The translations under genes and the position numbers were made by a program. A model generated the notes under the pieces. The model searched no databases. It worked only from the letters and a program-made list of their open reading frames with translations, and was not told where the DNA came from. Shown piece by piece: positions 23,285-34,842 of a stretch of DNA of 64,000 bases; the first letter of the stretch is position 1; every line of letters starts with the position of its first letter. This DNA is from Cryptomeria japonica (Eukaryota > Streptophyta > Pinopsida > Cupressales > Cupressaceae). Location of the stretch: contig NC_081412.1 in the NCBI RefSeq assembly GCF_030272615.1, positions 694,532,083-694,596,082 of the forward strand, written 5' to 3'.

Positions 23285-24412
23285 TCAATTAGATGAAGAA
23301 CTTCCTGTCGGTGGAGCATCACATTGTCCAGCTAGTGGAGCATTTGTTGGTTCTACCCGTGGAGGAGTATTCCCAAATTTTAGATCAGCTTTTCTAATCC
23401 ATTGCTTTGAGAATTCTTGCTTAACCTCTTCAACCTTTTCTTTACCTTTCAAGCTAGTACTTTTGTTGTCTACCAGTGTACCTTTACTTCTACAAAATTT
23501 AGCAATATGACCAATCATGTTACATGCATAACAAGTTACATTATTTTTCTGAATAGCTTTCCCTATGCCGGTTTTTGTTCTGCATTGATTTGATAAATGT
23601 CCAATTCTTCCACAAACATAACATCTTACATTCATTTTGCAGTTTTCAGAGTTATGACCAACTTTGTTGCATTTGGAGCATTGACCAGTGGGAGGATTGA
23701 TATTCTGATAATTCCTAGATCTACATTCGTTTTCCCTATGACCATATTTATTATAGTTAAAGCATTTTCCATTGAATTTATAAGTATTAGGAGGTCTTAC
23801 CGGTTTGCTATGATCCTGAGTATTTGCAGTATCGAAGATTTCTCCAACTTCAAATCCAATTCTAGAAGTGTCACCTTTGGGTTTTTGATTCTTCAATAAG
23901 GTACCAAGTTCTTTTGAGCTTTTCTTGAATTTTTCGTTGTGTTGATTTGTAGTTTCCAATTCCCTTTCCAAGATTTCTTTTTGTCTCATTAGTTCATTCG
24001 GGTCATTCTGAGTATGCATCAGATCTGTCTTCAACATGTCATTTTCATAGCTAAGTCTTGTGTTCTCATTTGCTGCATCACTTAGTCTTCTAGTCAATTC
24101 TTCTTCATTCTTCTTTTTGTCCTCAATCTCTTTGCAAAATCTCATAGTCATATCCTACATTTCAGTTTTTGTTGTCATGATCTCTTGTTTCAACTTGCTT
24201 ATCATATCATTAAGTGATTCCTTTGCATCATTCTCATTTTGCAATTTTTCACAAAGTTCTCTTCTCTTATTTCTTGTAACAGTAATATTTTCTTGAAGTG
24301 CCTGAATGATATCCTGAGCTGCTTTTAAATCATCTTCTAATTAGATATTTTTCAACTTCTCTACATCATAGTCAGTAAGAGCTCCTTCAAGTTGCTTCAT
24401 CAGATTTTCCAT
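23285..24412 (-). pseudogene. B1 ORF1: coiled-coil Gag-like protein with CCHC knuckles
   Basis: It starts at ATG 24412 (MENLMKQLEGALTDYD), ~60 bp after the primer site, and ends SSSSN at 23285. The first ~200 codons are Glu/Lys/Asn/Leu-rich and coiled-coil-like. After that come four zinc-knuckle-like units: CFNYNKYGHRENEC (first pair imperfect), CSKCNKVGHNSENC, CYVCGRIGHLSNQC and CYACNMIGHIAKFC. Stops near 24340 and 24155 (KNI-stop-LEDD; TEM-stop-DMTMRF) interrupt the coil. CCHC knuckles bind RNA, and position right after the primer site fits Gag. The capsid fold of ordinary Copia Gag is not recognisable; a long coiled coil replaces it. Confidence 0.83.
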
Positions 24413-24468
24413 TTTTACTGGTGTCAAGATCTTCCTCAAGCTATTAGGCTACTGAAAATAGAGGACTA

Positions 24469-24481
24469 GGCTCTGATACCA
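24469..24481 (-). other. B1 primer binding site (initiator-Met type)
   Basis: Minus strand TGGTATCAGAGCC lies 2 bp inside the 5' LTR end. This is the canonical plant initiator-Met primer site. B3 has TGGTATCAAAGC at 44560 and B2 the same at about 34828-34840. Confidence 0.9.
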
Positions 24482-24483
24482 AT

Positions 24484-24977
24484 TGTTAGGGTTCCCACAA
24501 ATACTGATAGGGGGGGTGAATCAATATCTGACCGGTATTAAAATTTTCTTGAAATCATGCAGAACATAAAGTAACAATGTATTGGTATGCAAGAATTAAT
24601 GTAATAAATAGAATCAAAAACATCCACATGAAAAGAACAACATCACACAAGATGTTTAATGAGGAAACCCGGTGTGGGAAAAACCTCGGTGGGATTTGTG
24701 ACCCACAATATTCACTTACTAGCCAATAAGAGAATATTACTTATAATAGGGGCTTGCACATGCAGGAAGGCCAATTGCCTAGAACACACTGTTCAGTGAG
24801 ATGTCACACTGACTTACAATGAGGATTATGCTAATCCAATATTCTGTACTGCTTTATAATAGCATCTTCAATGCTAGATTTAGTACCGGTTCTTGCTCTG
24901 TTCTTTACATATACCCTTGACCTATAATTTGCACATTAGGTCTGTCTAATAATTTTCTTTATGCTCACTTACCTTCT
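24484..24977 (-). repeat. B1 5' LTR, internal-side part
   Basis: Matches the 3' LTR from TGTTAGGG to ..CTTACCTTCT, where X interrupts it. The other part is 31250-31568. ACCTTCT is present on both sides of X. Confidence 0.92.
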
Positions 24978-25917
24978 ATTGTCTTCAAAATCTGATTCTC
25001 TTTAACATCCTTAAAATAATATGATTGAACTCGGTGCGGAAGAGACATCAAAGATAAGGAAATTCTCAAGACAACATATGACAAGGTTTGATTGAACCTT
25101 CTACACTTCGGACTTACTCAGAGCCCAGGTGGGTATACCTTTGTGAATTGAATTCACACTTTCAAACATAAACCCACATCAAACCAGTCCAGAAAACCAG
25201 TGGATCTATTTACCTTGAAATTAACTGAAAACAAAAGAATGGAAATTATACTTAAATTCAGCATTTCGATCAACAAAACATGCAATAAACAACTTCAATC
25301 AATACCAGTGCCTTAGCCAAGGTCACAGAGTCATCTAAACTCAGATAATACTCCTCAAACAAAATATTTTTATACATCCCGTTGGCTTGGTTTCTATTAA
25401 TCCTTGTATATGCCTGACACCTATAAGAATTTATGCATTCTAAATTAAGCTATGATCATCAAAATTCAAAGTCTCTTCAAAAGAGTTTACTGGTATGAGT
25501 GATCCCCGCATCTTTAATTTCCCTCCTAAAGAGAAAAGCTAGCGAACACTTCTACTGAAAATTGCTTTGCAATCCCATTCAAACAAAATAACCCTGGATT
25601 ATTCAAAATGAAAACAGTAAACAAATTATAAACACACTTGAAGATGACACAAAGCTTCACTCAAAACTGATGGTCTGTATATTGATATTAAGTTCAAGAA
25701 ATATTACAAGAAGTTTTTGAATATTCTCCATTAGACCTAGAAAAGCTCAGATAAATTTCTACAGCGTTTTCTTACAATTCTTTTGCGATCCCCCTTCCTC
25801 TAGTCCTAGTATCCATTTATAACAACATGGATGCACAAAGCTTTGGACTTCTCGAGGAGAGTTTGTTACAATCATTTCTTTCAAAATAAAGAGGTTACAA
25901 GCTTTTCACAAAAACAG
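24978..25917 (-). other. X 3' region, no gene
   Basis: No ORF of note on either strand. On the minus strand it would be the 3' untranslated part of X's ORF. It has moderate AT-richness, no tandem repeats and no poly-A end. Confidence 0.5.
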
Positions 25918-28900
25918 TTACAAGCTATTTTCGGCCTCTGTAGTTTCTTCAACAGGTTGTTTGATTGCAACCTCTTCTACCTTTTCAGGGGTGCTTTCCA
26001 ACTGTTTTGGATCATGGGTGGCATATTTGGTTGTCCACTCATCATACACCTCTTCTGTCGGCCATGAGAAATTAATCACTTTATCCTTAGTCTTGGTCAA
26101 CCTTTACCAAGAATTTCTCATTTTGTTGACTTCTGAATTGAGAAAACCATAATGTGACTTAATTTTCTCTATCTCTTGTATTGTCAAAACAAAGAAAGAA
26201 GCATCATCTAGATCAATAATTCCTTTAATTCTTGCTAACAATTTAGCTTCTATCTCCTTAAGCCACATTTGTTTGTCCTTTAATTGATCCGAGCTAGCAA
26301 AAACTCCTAGAAGCAACTCAAAAACTTGATCAGTATACTCCTTTTTGCACAAACTAACCTTCCTATCAACATTATCCACCTCTACTGCTAATTGTACTAA
26401 AACTTTAGTGATGTCAGAAGTGGATCTAATGATGGGATTGGCCCTTGCTTCATCACAGGATACACACATAAACTCTAAATCTTGCTCCCTAGGCCTCCAT
26501 TTGTCAAAAATAGGTGTCAAAATGGCCTTGTCTCCCCCTGAGCTCATTCCCTATATCCACAATTTTACCTACATTGTTGTAGAGCAATGAGGCATTCATT
26601 GTATCTACAAAACTAGAAATTGTAGCCCTTACTCTCTCCTCATACTTCTTTGCATATAAGGCCTAAGCCTGTTTTAAGTTTTCTAATTCTTGAGGAGTAA
26701 TTTCAACCATTTGAGAGCTGGAGGGTACTGGAGATGGTGGAAACTCAATGATAGGGCTAGTAGGTGGAGGTCTTGCAGGAGAAGAGGAGATCATCAGTGT
26801 TGAAGACTCACCTTGATGGTATTGTCTAGTCAACTGGCTCTGTAGCTTAGCAATGATGCTATCCTTACCTCTTACCTCCTCCTTAACACTGTTATAGGCC
26901 TTCAAAACTGTTTCCAACTTGACTTGGAGGGTCTCTTTCTCTTTGGCTTCCTTTTCTACTACTGCAACACTAAATTTTGCAGTCTCTAACATAGTGCTAG
27001 CAGCTTCCACTACCCCTGTACTCTGCACTCTTTTCACCATCATCCCACTAAGGTAACTTGACCCTGGGGTATCTTTGCTCTTCTTACTCTCATTTCTCTT
27101 GAGAGACCACATGACAAGTGCAGCATTATCCTTATTGAAAGTAATTCCCTCCATGGGTTTGGTCTCTTTCCTCACTGCGTCTAGTACCAGGGCATCTGCT
27201 ATATCCCACTCGGGTAAAATAAGAACTCCAGATTGTGCCACCATATCTCTCCCTTACTTAGGGGTGATGGTTTTGAACTCTTCCATCATCTCTTGCTTTA
27301 TTTCTTCTTCTACCAGGGCTAGATCTTTATTAGGCTGCTCAACCTTTCTCTTTTCACATCTAGCATTATATTTATCTATGTTTTTTTTCCATATAAACTG
27401 CATAAATGCTTCTGATGTGACAAAATTGTTGTCAGCCAAGAAGGCATTACTTGCCTACTTTATCTCAGGATCCCACTCCTAGCCTTTGAGTTCAGTGGTG
27501 GTAATATCCATTTCAGCAGAAAGGGGTTCTTTTAGCATTCCTTCTTCCACTTCATCATAAGTGTAGGCAATTTCCCCTAGACTGTCTAACTATAGGAGTT
27601 GCTTAGCTGCTGCTTGCTCATCTCCTATATGGATAGGGGATTGGGATGGGGAATACAAAGGTGTATCTAATTGTACTTCTTTCCCTACCCTTTACTTCTT
27701 TAGGCTCTCTTGGATTTCAATGACATCTTGTATCTTCCTCTTTCCTTTAGAGGTAGAGGGCTCCCCTATCATAGGCATCAGCACACTATAACTAGATTTC
27801 TTGTGCAATGTATAATCACCAGGAGGGATTGCTTTGCTGGAAGCCAACCTACTTAGGACCATTCTCACCTTTTCAGGGTTGCTTTTGATTACAGCTTCCC
27901 TCTTCTCCTTCAGGGTCTAAATCACATCTTCAAAGCAAACAATTAAAAACTTTATTTTCTCCTCTAGAAGGAAAAAGCTAGACAATGGGTCATAGCTGGC
28001 ATCAAACTGATGCATGCAATCCAAGGCTTTCTTATAAGCCACCCATTCTCTTTCCTTAGCTCCTGCTCATCTAGATCAAACTCATTTCTGATGAGGTCTT
28101 CAAGAAACTGAAATTGATGGGGCCTACCTCTGCATGCCTACTTCTTTCTAAACATGTCATTGAAGAAGTCTTCTGGATCAGCACATCTGGACACTACAGT
28201 GGACAAATGATAAGGCTTGAGAAAATCCTCAAAGCAATTCCAACCTCCCTTTGTTATTGCAAATTGGTGGGCTATGGTAGCTACAGGGAAAATAGTCCCT
28301 TTACCCCTACTTGTCAACTCTGCCTCTTGTACACCACCAATTTGTCTAAGGATCTCTGTAATTCCCACTTTGAGAGGGACCTGGTAAGGTAAAAAGAATG
28401 GGGTGCCTCTAAAACCAAACACTTTGAAAACTATCGAGACTGGATACAAATAAATGTCACCCCAATTGTGAACAATTTTTATGTTCTCTGCGAATTCTTT
28501 TGGTCTTATGAATTCCAGAAGAACCTTGGGGATTCTTGGGTTCTCCGATCAGAGGAGAGTCCTAATCTTGGATGCAAAGTATTTGTCAAACTTCAAGAAA
28601 CTGGCATCCTCTCTATCCCATGACAACACAGTACTCCATAATTGTACCGACATTTTTTCTCCTTCTTTCTCCTTGACAAGGTCCAGTCCACTGGCAAAGT
28701 AATCACCACCTTTGAAAAGAAATAGATGCATCAGGAGTGAGTACCATCCAAAAGGCCTATCCACCTTTCCATTCTTTATTCCTGTTAACCCTCCATGGAT
28801 AGCATTAGCAATGAAAGAAACATAATCAAATGTAATTGCAAGAGAAGGATTCAAAATCTGAGTAATCATTAACAGGTAGTGATTTGGCATATTTGCTTCA

Positions 28901-29559
28901 GCATCTTCTCCCAAAACTTGGCAAAGTGCCCAATACATTCCTTTAGCCCTCAGGGTGAACATACTCAATGAAAAGGGCTCTTGTGTGTTGGGTCCTACAA
29001 CTGTCAACCCACCTATCTTCACAAAAAACTCCTTGAGAGCCCCGTTCTTAAGATGACTCCTCTATGCACTGTAAATTTGAGCTAATGATTTGAAATTTAT
29101 GGGTTCTGAAAAATTGGTAAACTCATTAAGCCCAAAAGCATTCCTGAATTCTTCAGCATTAATCTCAATAAGGTTTTTTCCATTTATATCCCGAATGCTT
29201 CTTGTGACTGGATCATAGTTGAGCGCAATTTGGGTCAACAAATTTATGTCCATAAATACCCCTAGGACTACCAATTTCCCAACATCTAATTCCCAAATAC
29301 TATTTTGCGGGGCCTGAGAATTTCTCATTCCAAATCCAATCTTAAATAACCCCAACCCAGACAATCCAACCTGTGGGTCTCTCAACCAGTTACCCTTGTC
29401 ATATAGTCCTTCTCCTATCTTTAAACGGGGAGCTCTAGGCACTAATTCTTTTGCCTTCGATGCCTGATTAGTTGACAACATCAATTGTTCAAGAAAATCA
29501 TCATAGACACTCCTTTCTGAATAATTGACTTTGCCAGAAAATTCTCTTTTAGGAGCCAT
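25918..29559 (-). pseudogene. X ORF: long unrecognised protein, decayed
   Basis: The start is taken at ATG 29559 (MAPKREFSGKVNYSERSVYD), as the codons before it look like leader. Frames line up from 29586 to 28138, shift by one over about 27440-26663, and return to the first frame to 25918, with stops between, as in one ancestral ORF of roughly 1200 codons. Visible parts: a globular N-terminus (GKLVVLGVFMDINLLTQIAL; NAEEFRNAFGLNE), a hydrophobic segment (YSLLMHLFLFKGGDYFASGL), a Pro/Ser-rich linker (SSPARPPPTSPIIEFPPSP) and charged helical C-terminal stretches. There is no RT, integrase, transposase or zinc-knuckle motif. I do not recognise the family. It resembles B ORF2 only in general plan. 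Confidence 0.65.
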
Positions 29560-29586
29560 TTTAAAAATGTAAGAAATGAATACCAC

Positions 29587-31249
29587 TCCTAGACACTTCT
29601 GTGATGAATCAATATCTTATCTAAAACACACCACATAGGAATTGCTACATAGGAGTATGAGAAAACCTGTTCTCAACTTGAAGGAATTTGCTCTGCAATT
29701 GAACTGACTTGCTCTGTACCTAAAGAAGATAGCTCTCCATCCGCTCCTCTGCAAAAAATTCTTTAAAAGATATCTTCACCCAGTTGATGGGAAATTATAT
29801 ATTGTACTCAAGGTCTTAACTACAACATTAATTCTGCATGCTTCGGTTGTCCCTTCAAAATTGAATTCATAGGAGGATTCATATTTTTCACTCCAACGAG
29901 TCACAACGTTCCTGCAAGTCTTTCATTTTGCTCTTTTGCAACTATGCGAAGCATAACTATCGGGCAGCTTGGTCCTGTGAAATAGCGTCGACCGTCTGAT
30001 CAAAAGAAACTTGATCGAGCGTTATACTAACTAACAACTTTGGCTCTGTGCTGGGTCCCGCTTCCCTATTGGCTATGTGCTACCATGTGGCACCCAACCA
30101 CTAGCCTTGAAATGTCTTTCACATTTGACTTAACGCTGACCACATGTCCTTTTATTATACCACCGGTTCCACCTTGGCGGGCCCACAGCTTTCTTCTAAA
30201 ACCACGTGTTGCTGGACACGTTGCCATCCATCATGACACATGGATGGTTCTCATTCACTTTTGCTATTTCGCAAGGTATAAAGCATGAGCATCTTACCCT
30301 TGCGAAATAGCACGGGCCGTTAGATCATTTTTTAATTGATTGGCATTTAACCATCTAAATAGGCTTTGGGAGGGGTGGGCCCTTTGATTCACTGTGAACA
30401 CCTGGCATCTAGTCATCTTCAAAGCTGACATGACCATCTATCATGACACATGGATGGTTCTCATTCACTTTCACTATTTCGCAAGGTATAAAGCACAAGC
30501 ATCTTACCCTTGCAAAATAGTGCGGGCCGTCAGATCATTTTTTAATTGATCGGCATTTAACCATCTGAATAAGCTTCAGGAGGGGTGGGCCCTCTGATTC
30601 ATTAGTGTCTAGTCACTTTCAGAGCTGACTCGTCACTTTTTCATTTGCCAAGAGAAAGCACTGGGCTCCAGTTAATTCTTAACAGCTGTATCTGCCAGGT
30701 CATTTCCTAACTTGTGACCTAACTCACCTCTGGGGCCCGCCTTTTAACCTTTAATCCTTACCTGCTGACTGTTGTGACCTATGCCACATGTCGCCATTTT
30801 ACTTGCTCTCATCAACCAGCTAGACCGCCTAGGTGGCATGCCATGTCATTTTCACAACTTCACTGGTTTTAAACTACATGCACCTTCACCTAGCAAAATA
30901 GCAAAAGCCATAGATTCATCCGTGAGATGCGCACTAGTTACTAGGCCTGACAACTTTAGGAGGAATACACATAAGGCATAAATTTTTGCGATTAATTAAC
31001 ATGACCGCCTAGGCAAACGACAAGGGGGGACACTTCCTACGATCCCATGACCCATTACTTAAGAATAAAGTAACAAAAGAATAGAAACCAGAGGGTTTTA
31101 AACAAACATTAGAGGATCTAAAATCAAAAACCCTTAAACCCTTAAGGCCTAAAACAGAGCTGAAGCATTTGAAAATGTGCCCTACTCAAAATTTCAACAA
31201 ACCATAGCCAATCATGGGAAAAGAAAAGCTCATTTTAATCAGTGATAAC
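29587..31249 (-). other. X upstream region
   Basis: 1.7 kb without a credible gene, visibly richer in G+C than its surroundings. It contains the 210-bp tandem duplication (30222-30641) and partial, diverged copies of its GAAATAGC core near 29970 and 30895. On the minus strand it lies just before the X ORF, so it is the natural place for a promoter. Confidence 0.5.
30222..30641. repeat. 210-bp tandem duplication with hairpins
   Basis: Two units (30222-30431, 30432-30641) both run from CATCATGACACATGGATGGT to the GGAGGGGTGGGCCC block. Each holds a 14-bp inverted repeat: GCTATTTCGCAAGG (30263-30276) with CCTTGCGAAATAGC (30298-30311), and ACTATTTCGCAAGG (30473-30486) with CCTTGCAAAATAGT (30508-30521), around a ~21-nt loop. 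Confidence 0.9.
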
Positions 31250-31568
31250 ACCTTCTCCTCCAAACGTCTACAATGATCTCCTTTATATACAAGATTCATT
31301 TTACAATTTGCCAAGTCGGCTTACAATAATAAACAAAATACTACATATCAAAAAAATCCTGTCGGCCTCTATGCCGGTATACATCTTTTCTTCTGTGTTG
31401 ATGTTGGTGCCTGTGTAGAGTGGTCTTGTTGATGCCGGTGCACTATCTTGCTTGAATAATGCTTTGCCGGTAGAATGTCTTGCCGGTGCCATAGGATTGC
31501 AAGGTTGCCATCAATGACAAAACCTTCAATCACACACAATGTCTCATTGGAGTGTCCATATGCCAACA
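31250..31568 (-). repeat. B1 5' LTR, outer part with TATA
   Basis: Completes the LTR begun at 24484 and ends TGCCAACA at 31568, followed by the target duplication ATCAA. Minus-strand TATATAAAG (about 31281-31289) lies only ~30 bp before the X junction, so X sits at the expected start of B1 transcription. Confidence 0.9.
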
Positions 31569-33328
31569 ATCAAGTGAGTTGACAAGATGTACAACAAGTA
31601 ATTTTTCAATTTTTATTTTCTTATCAAGCTCAATAATACCTACTCTCCTAGCTTCAAGTCTATTGTAGAGATCTATCGGTATTTCATCAACAACTTGCAT
31701 AAAAAATTTCTTAAAAATATCTAAGTGCAATATTACATTGTTCTCTACTTTATCTTTGTCATCATCTGATAATGTGTTATACATTTTGCTGATATTTTTC
31801 AATTTACCATCCTCAGGAATTTCATCTAGTAATTTATCAATAGGAGCTATGGACTTCTTCTTAGGAGTCACCTTTTTCTTCTTCCGAGTTAATTTCTTTG
31901 CTGGGGGCCTTACTACCTATTGTTTCTGTCTTTTTCTTCTAGGAGAAGGTGAAGATACCAGTGAATATTTCCTTTTTCTCACAACTCTTTTGAATGTAGC
32001 TAGTATGTCACTTTCTGAAGAATTTCCAACCAATGAAAGGTGAGTTTCTAGTTGAAGTGCTTCTAACTCATCTTCAGTAATACTAGCTCGTTTAAGTACA
32101 TCTTCCTTAATAGCTTTTGCTTGCCTAGATCCTTTTCTAACTATTGCCTCAACCTTTTTAACATTTTTCTTGGATTGAATTTGTATTTCGATAGTCTCAA
32201 CACTGCCAAATACCTCTTCTTTAGGTTCCTTAGGTGCTTCTAGGAGGGCTTTTGCATATGTTTCTATTATGTGGTCATCAGTTTCATACCTAATTTCAAT
32301 AACCCAAATGGTTCTTGGGATAATTGTCTCCATCCAAATTTCATCCTTCTTTATTACAAAATAGATTTCATCCTTAATTGCTTGTGACAATCTAACTTTG
32401 GTCTTCATTTGAGCCTTCAATGTCTGAAAATACTCATTTATGTTCTTTTCTCTATTTTCTCCCATATTGTTCAGTAAATCTAACAACTATTTGCCTACCG
32501 ATATATCAAAACCAAAATTTCTAATACCAATACTGGGTACTTGTTTGGTTATGTGTAGCATTAGACAAACAAGTAGGTTTCCAAATCTGAATGTTCCCTT
32601 TTTGTCTTTCTTTATCTTTCCCAAATTGTCAATCAGTTCATCTTTAAGCCATTCACACACATCTATTCTTGCATTATCATTAATCATATCATAGGCACTT
32701 TTAATGCATAGGCTAGAGACTGAGTTTCACCTATTTTCATGTGTAGTTTTGTAGCCTAAGATCATACTGATGAATTTCACATTGATATCCATTACATCAT
32801 TTACCCTTAAAGATCTCTTATTAGATGTTGCACCGGTTAGGCTTATCATTAGGTCATTTGAGACCTTCTTTGTTTTGTCACATCTGTTACTGGTGGAGGG
32901 TAACCCTGTCACAACCTTTGCTGCTTCTTTTGTGATTTTGTGAACTGAGTCCAACCAGAAGAATGCACCATGTACCCTACTTAGTACTATTCTTATAACA
33001 TCCTTGGAAAAATCCGAGATACTAAGAATTTTAGTGAAACCTAGGTTTTCAACTATCTTGTGTTTAGGTTTGATATTTCTAGATTCATCACAAATTATAG
33101 ATTTATACATATTCTTAATTTCCTCATCACCTAATTCCTCAATATGATAATGTATATACATTCTAGGGTCTTCAGCAAAAACTACTCCCTTAGGAATTTT
33201 AGAAAATGCACCAATGTTATCATCTTTCTTGGCAATTTCAGGAACTAACTAGAATACGGGCTAGGGCGTTTAATAACTTTTACAACAGTAGGGTTTGCAA
33301 TGAATTCAGAAGTAGATGAGGAAGCCAT
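31569..33328 (-). pseudogene. B2 ORF2, right piece
   Basis: It matches B1 ORF2 from ATG 33328 (MASSSTSEFIANPTV) down to the B1 insertion point, then continues at 18751 and 777. The same blocks are kept: FFWLDSVHKITKEAAKVVTG, RFGNLLVCLMLHITKQVPSI and TPKKKSIAPIDKLLDEIPED. There is a one-base loss near 33262, several stops, and a TAG at 33249-33251 at the position also TAG in B1 and B3. Function is unknown, as in B1. Confidence 0.8.
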
Positions 33329-33634
33329 GGTTATAAATATCTTTATCTGCCTTAAGGAATTATTGCTTGATGAATTGCTTCACTTCTTTGCTTGGAATGC
33401 CTTCACTCGGTAATTTTCACTCTCTCAAAGATTTGAATACTTGATGAAATGAAAATGGAGCTAAAACACTTGCTTTATAATGTTAATTTTGCCAACCACC
33501 ACATTTAATGTTTGTCGAATAAGTAATGACTTAACTTATCTGCCGGTATAGAAGTAATTTCAACTTCTCATCATCAACCGAGGGAATAATAGCATGTTTC
33601 ACATTTGGTTGCTAAACCCTCAAATGAATTTTCT

Positions 33635-34771
33635 TTAGTTAGATAAAGAGTCTCCTATCGGTGGAGTGTTACTCTATTCTGCCGGTGGAGTGTTACTCTA
33701 TTCTGCCAGTGGAGGAGTATTCCTATCAACATTTAGATCTGACTTTTTGATTCATTGTTTTGATAATTCTTGCTTTACCTCTTCAACCTTTTCTTTACCT
33801 TTCAAACTAGCACCATTATTACTTGTCGGTGATGCCTTACTTCCGCAGAATTTTGCAATATGTCCAATCTTGTTGCAAGAATAATAGGTCACATTGTTTT
33901 TTTTAATAGATTTCCCATATCCTATGCCAGTTTGTGTTCTACACTAATTAGATAAGTGTCCAAATCTTCCACAAACATAACATCTTACATTCATTCTGCA
34001 ATTTTTTGAATTATGACCAGTTTTGTTGCATTTGGAGCATTGACTAGTTGGTGTATTACTGCTCTGATAATTTCTAGATCTACACTGATTTTCTCTATGA
34101 CCATACTTGTTACAGTTAAAGCATTTGCCATTAAATTTATAAGCATTTAGTTTTCTTACCGGTTTTCTATGATCATGTGTGTTTGCAGTACCAGAGCTTT
34201 CACCAACTTCAAAGCCAAGGCCATTAGTGTCACCATTTGGTTTTTGATTTTTCAGCAAGTCACCAAGTTCTTATGAGCTTTTCTTGATTTTTTCCTTGTG
34301 TTGATTTGCAATAGCTAGTTCTCTTTCTAAGATATCCTTTTGTCTCATGAGTTCATTTGAGTTATTTTGTACATGCATCAGATTTGTCTTCAACATATCA
34401 TTTTCATAACCAAGTCTTGTGTTTTCATTTGCAGCATCATTCAGTCTTCTAGTCAAGTCTTCTTCATTCTTCTTTCTATCTTCAATTTTTTTACAAAATC
34501 TCATAGTCATATCCTGCATCTCATTATTTGTTGTCATGTTTTCTTGTTTCAGCTTATTCATCAGATCACTAAGAGTTTCCTTTTCATCATTCTCATTTTG
34601 CATCTTTTCACAAAGTTCTCTTCTCTTATTTCTTGCAATGGTAAGATTTTCTTGAAGTGCTTGAATAGTATCCCGTGTAGCCTTTAGATCATCTTCAAGT
34701 TTGATATTTTTCAACTTTTATGTATCATAGTCTAAGAGAGCTGCTTCTAATTGCTTCATCAAGTTTTCCAT
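33635..34771 (-). pseudogene. B2 ORF1: coiled-coil CCHC Gag-like protein
   Basis: It starts at ATG 34771 (MENLMKQLEAALLDYDT). The coiled-coil half spans 34714-34271 and the knuckles CFNCNKYGHRENQC, CSKCNKTGHNSKNC and CYVCGRFGHLSN spread over 34130-33945. Here the first knuckle is complete (CFNC), so the CFNY seen in B1 is a mutation. A stop at about 33944 and others break it. Confidence 0.82.
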
Positions 34772-34842
34772 CTCTACCGGTGTCAAGATCTTCCTCAAGT
34801 TGTTAGGCTTCTGAAAATAGATGACTAGGCTTTGATACCAAT

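Larger units (their letters stand above)
24978..31249 (-). mobile_element. X: 6.3 kb insertion of unknown class with a large decayed ORF
   Basis: It is bounded by a 7-bp repeat, ACCTTCT, at 24971-24977 and 31250-31256; the intact LTR has it once. Its ends (ATTGTCTTC.. and ..AGTGATAAC) show no TG..CA LTR, no convincing terminal inverted repeat, no poly-A and no CTRR-type Helitron end. It holds a 3.6 kb minus-strand ORF region (25918-29559), a 1.7 kb upstream region with a 210-bp duplication and hairpins, and a 0.9 kb downstream region. It could be a large non-autonomous element with eroded ends, or captured genomic DNA. Confidence 0.7.
18752..31568 (-). mobile_element. B1: Copia-like non-autonomous LTR element with ORF1 and ORF2, split by X
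   Basis: The ends on the plus strand are TGTTAGGG and TGCCAACA. Flanking ATCAA at 18747-18751 and 31569-31573 is a perfect 5-bp target duplication. Removing X (24978-31249) gives a 5' LTR of 806 bp against a 3' LTR of 807 bp and a 4.9 kb interior. The minus-strand primer site TGGTATCAGAGCC (24469-24481) fits initiator-Met tRNA, and LTR ends of the CCCCCCTCTCAGTAT type are common in plant Copia elements. The interior encodes a Gag-like ORF1 and a large unknown ORF2; I find no protease, integrase or RT. Movement would need another element's enzymes. Confidence 0.9.

Noticed and set aside
24978-31249. X as a Helitron, hAT, Mutator or ordinary LTR element
   Set aside because: No TC..CTRR ends, the duplication is 7 bp not 8 or 9, ATTGTC/GTTATC is too short and imperfect for a TIR, and no long terminal repeat was found. 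Class left open.
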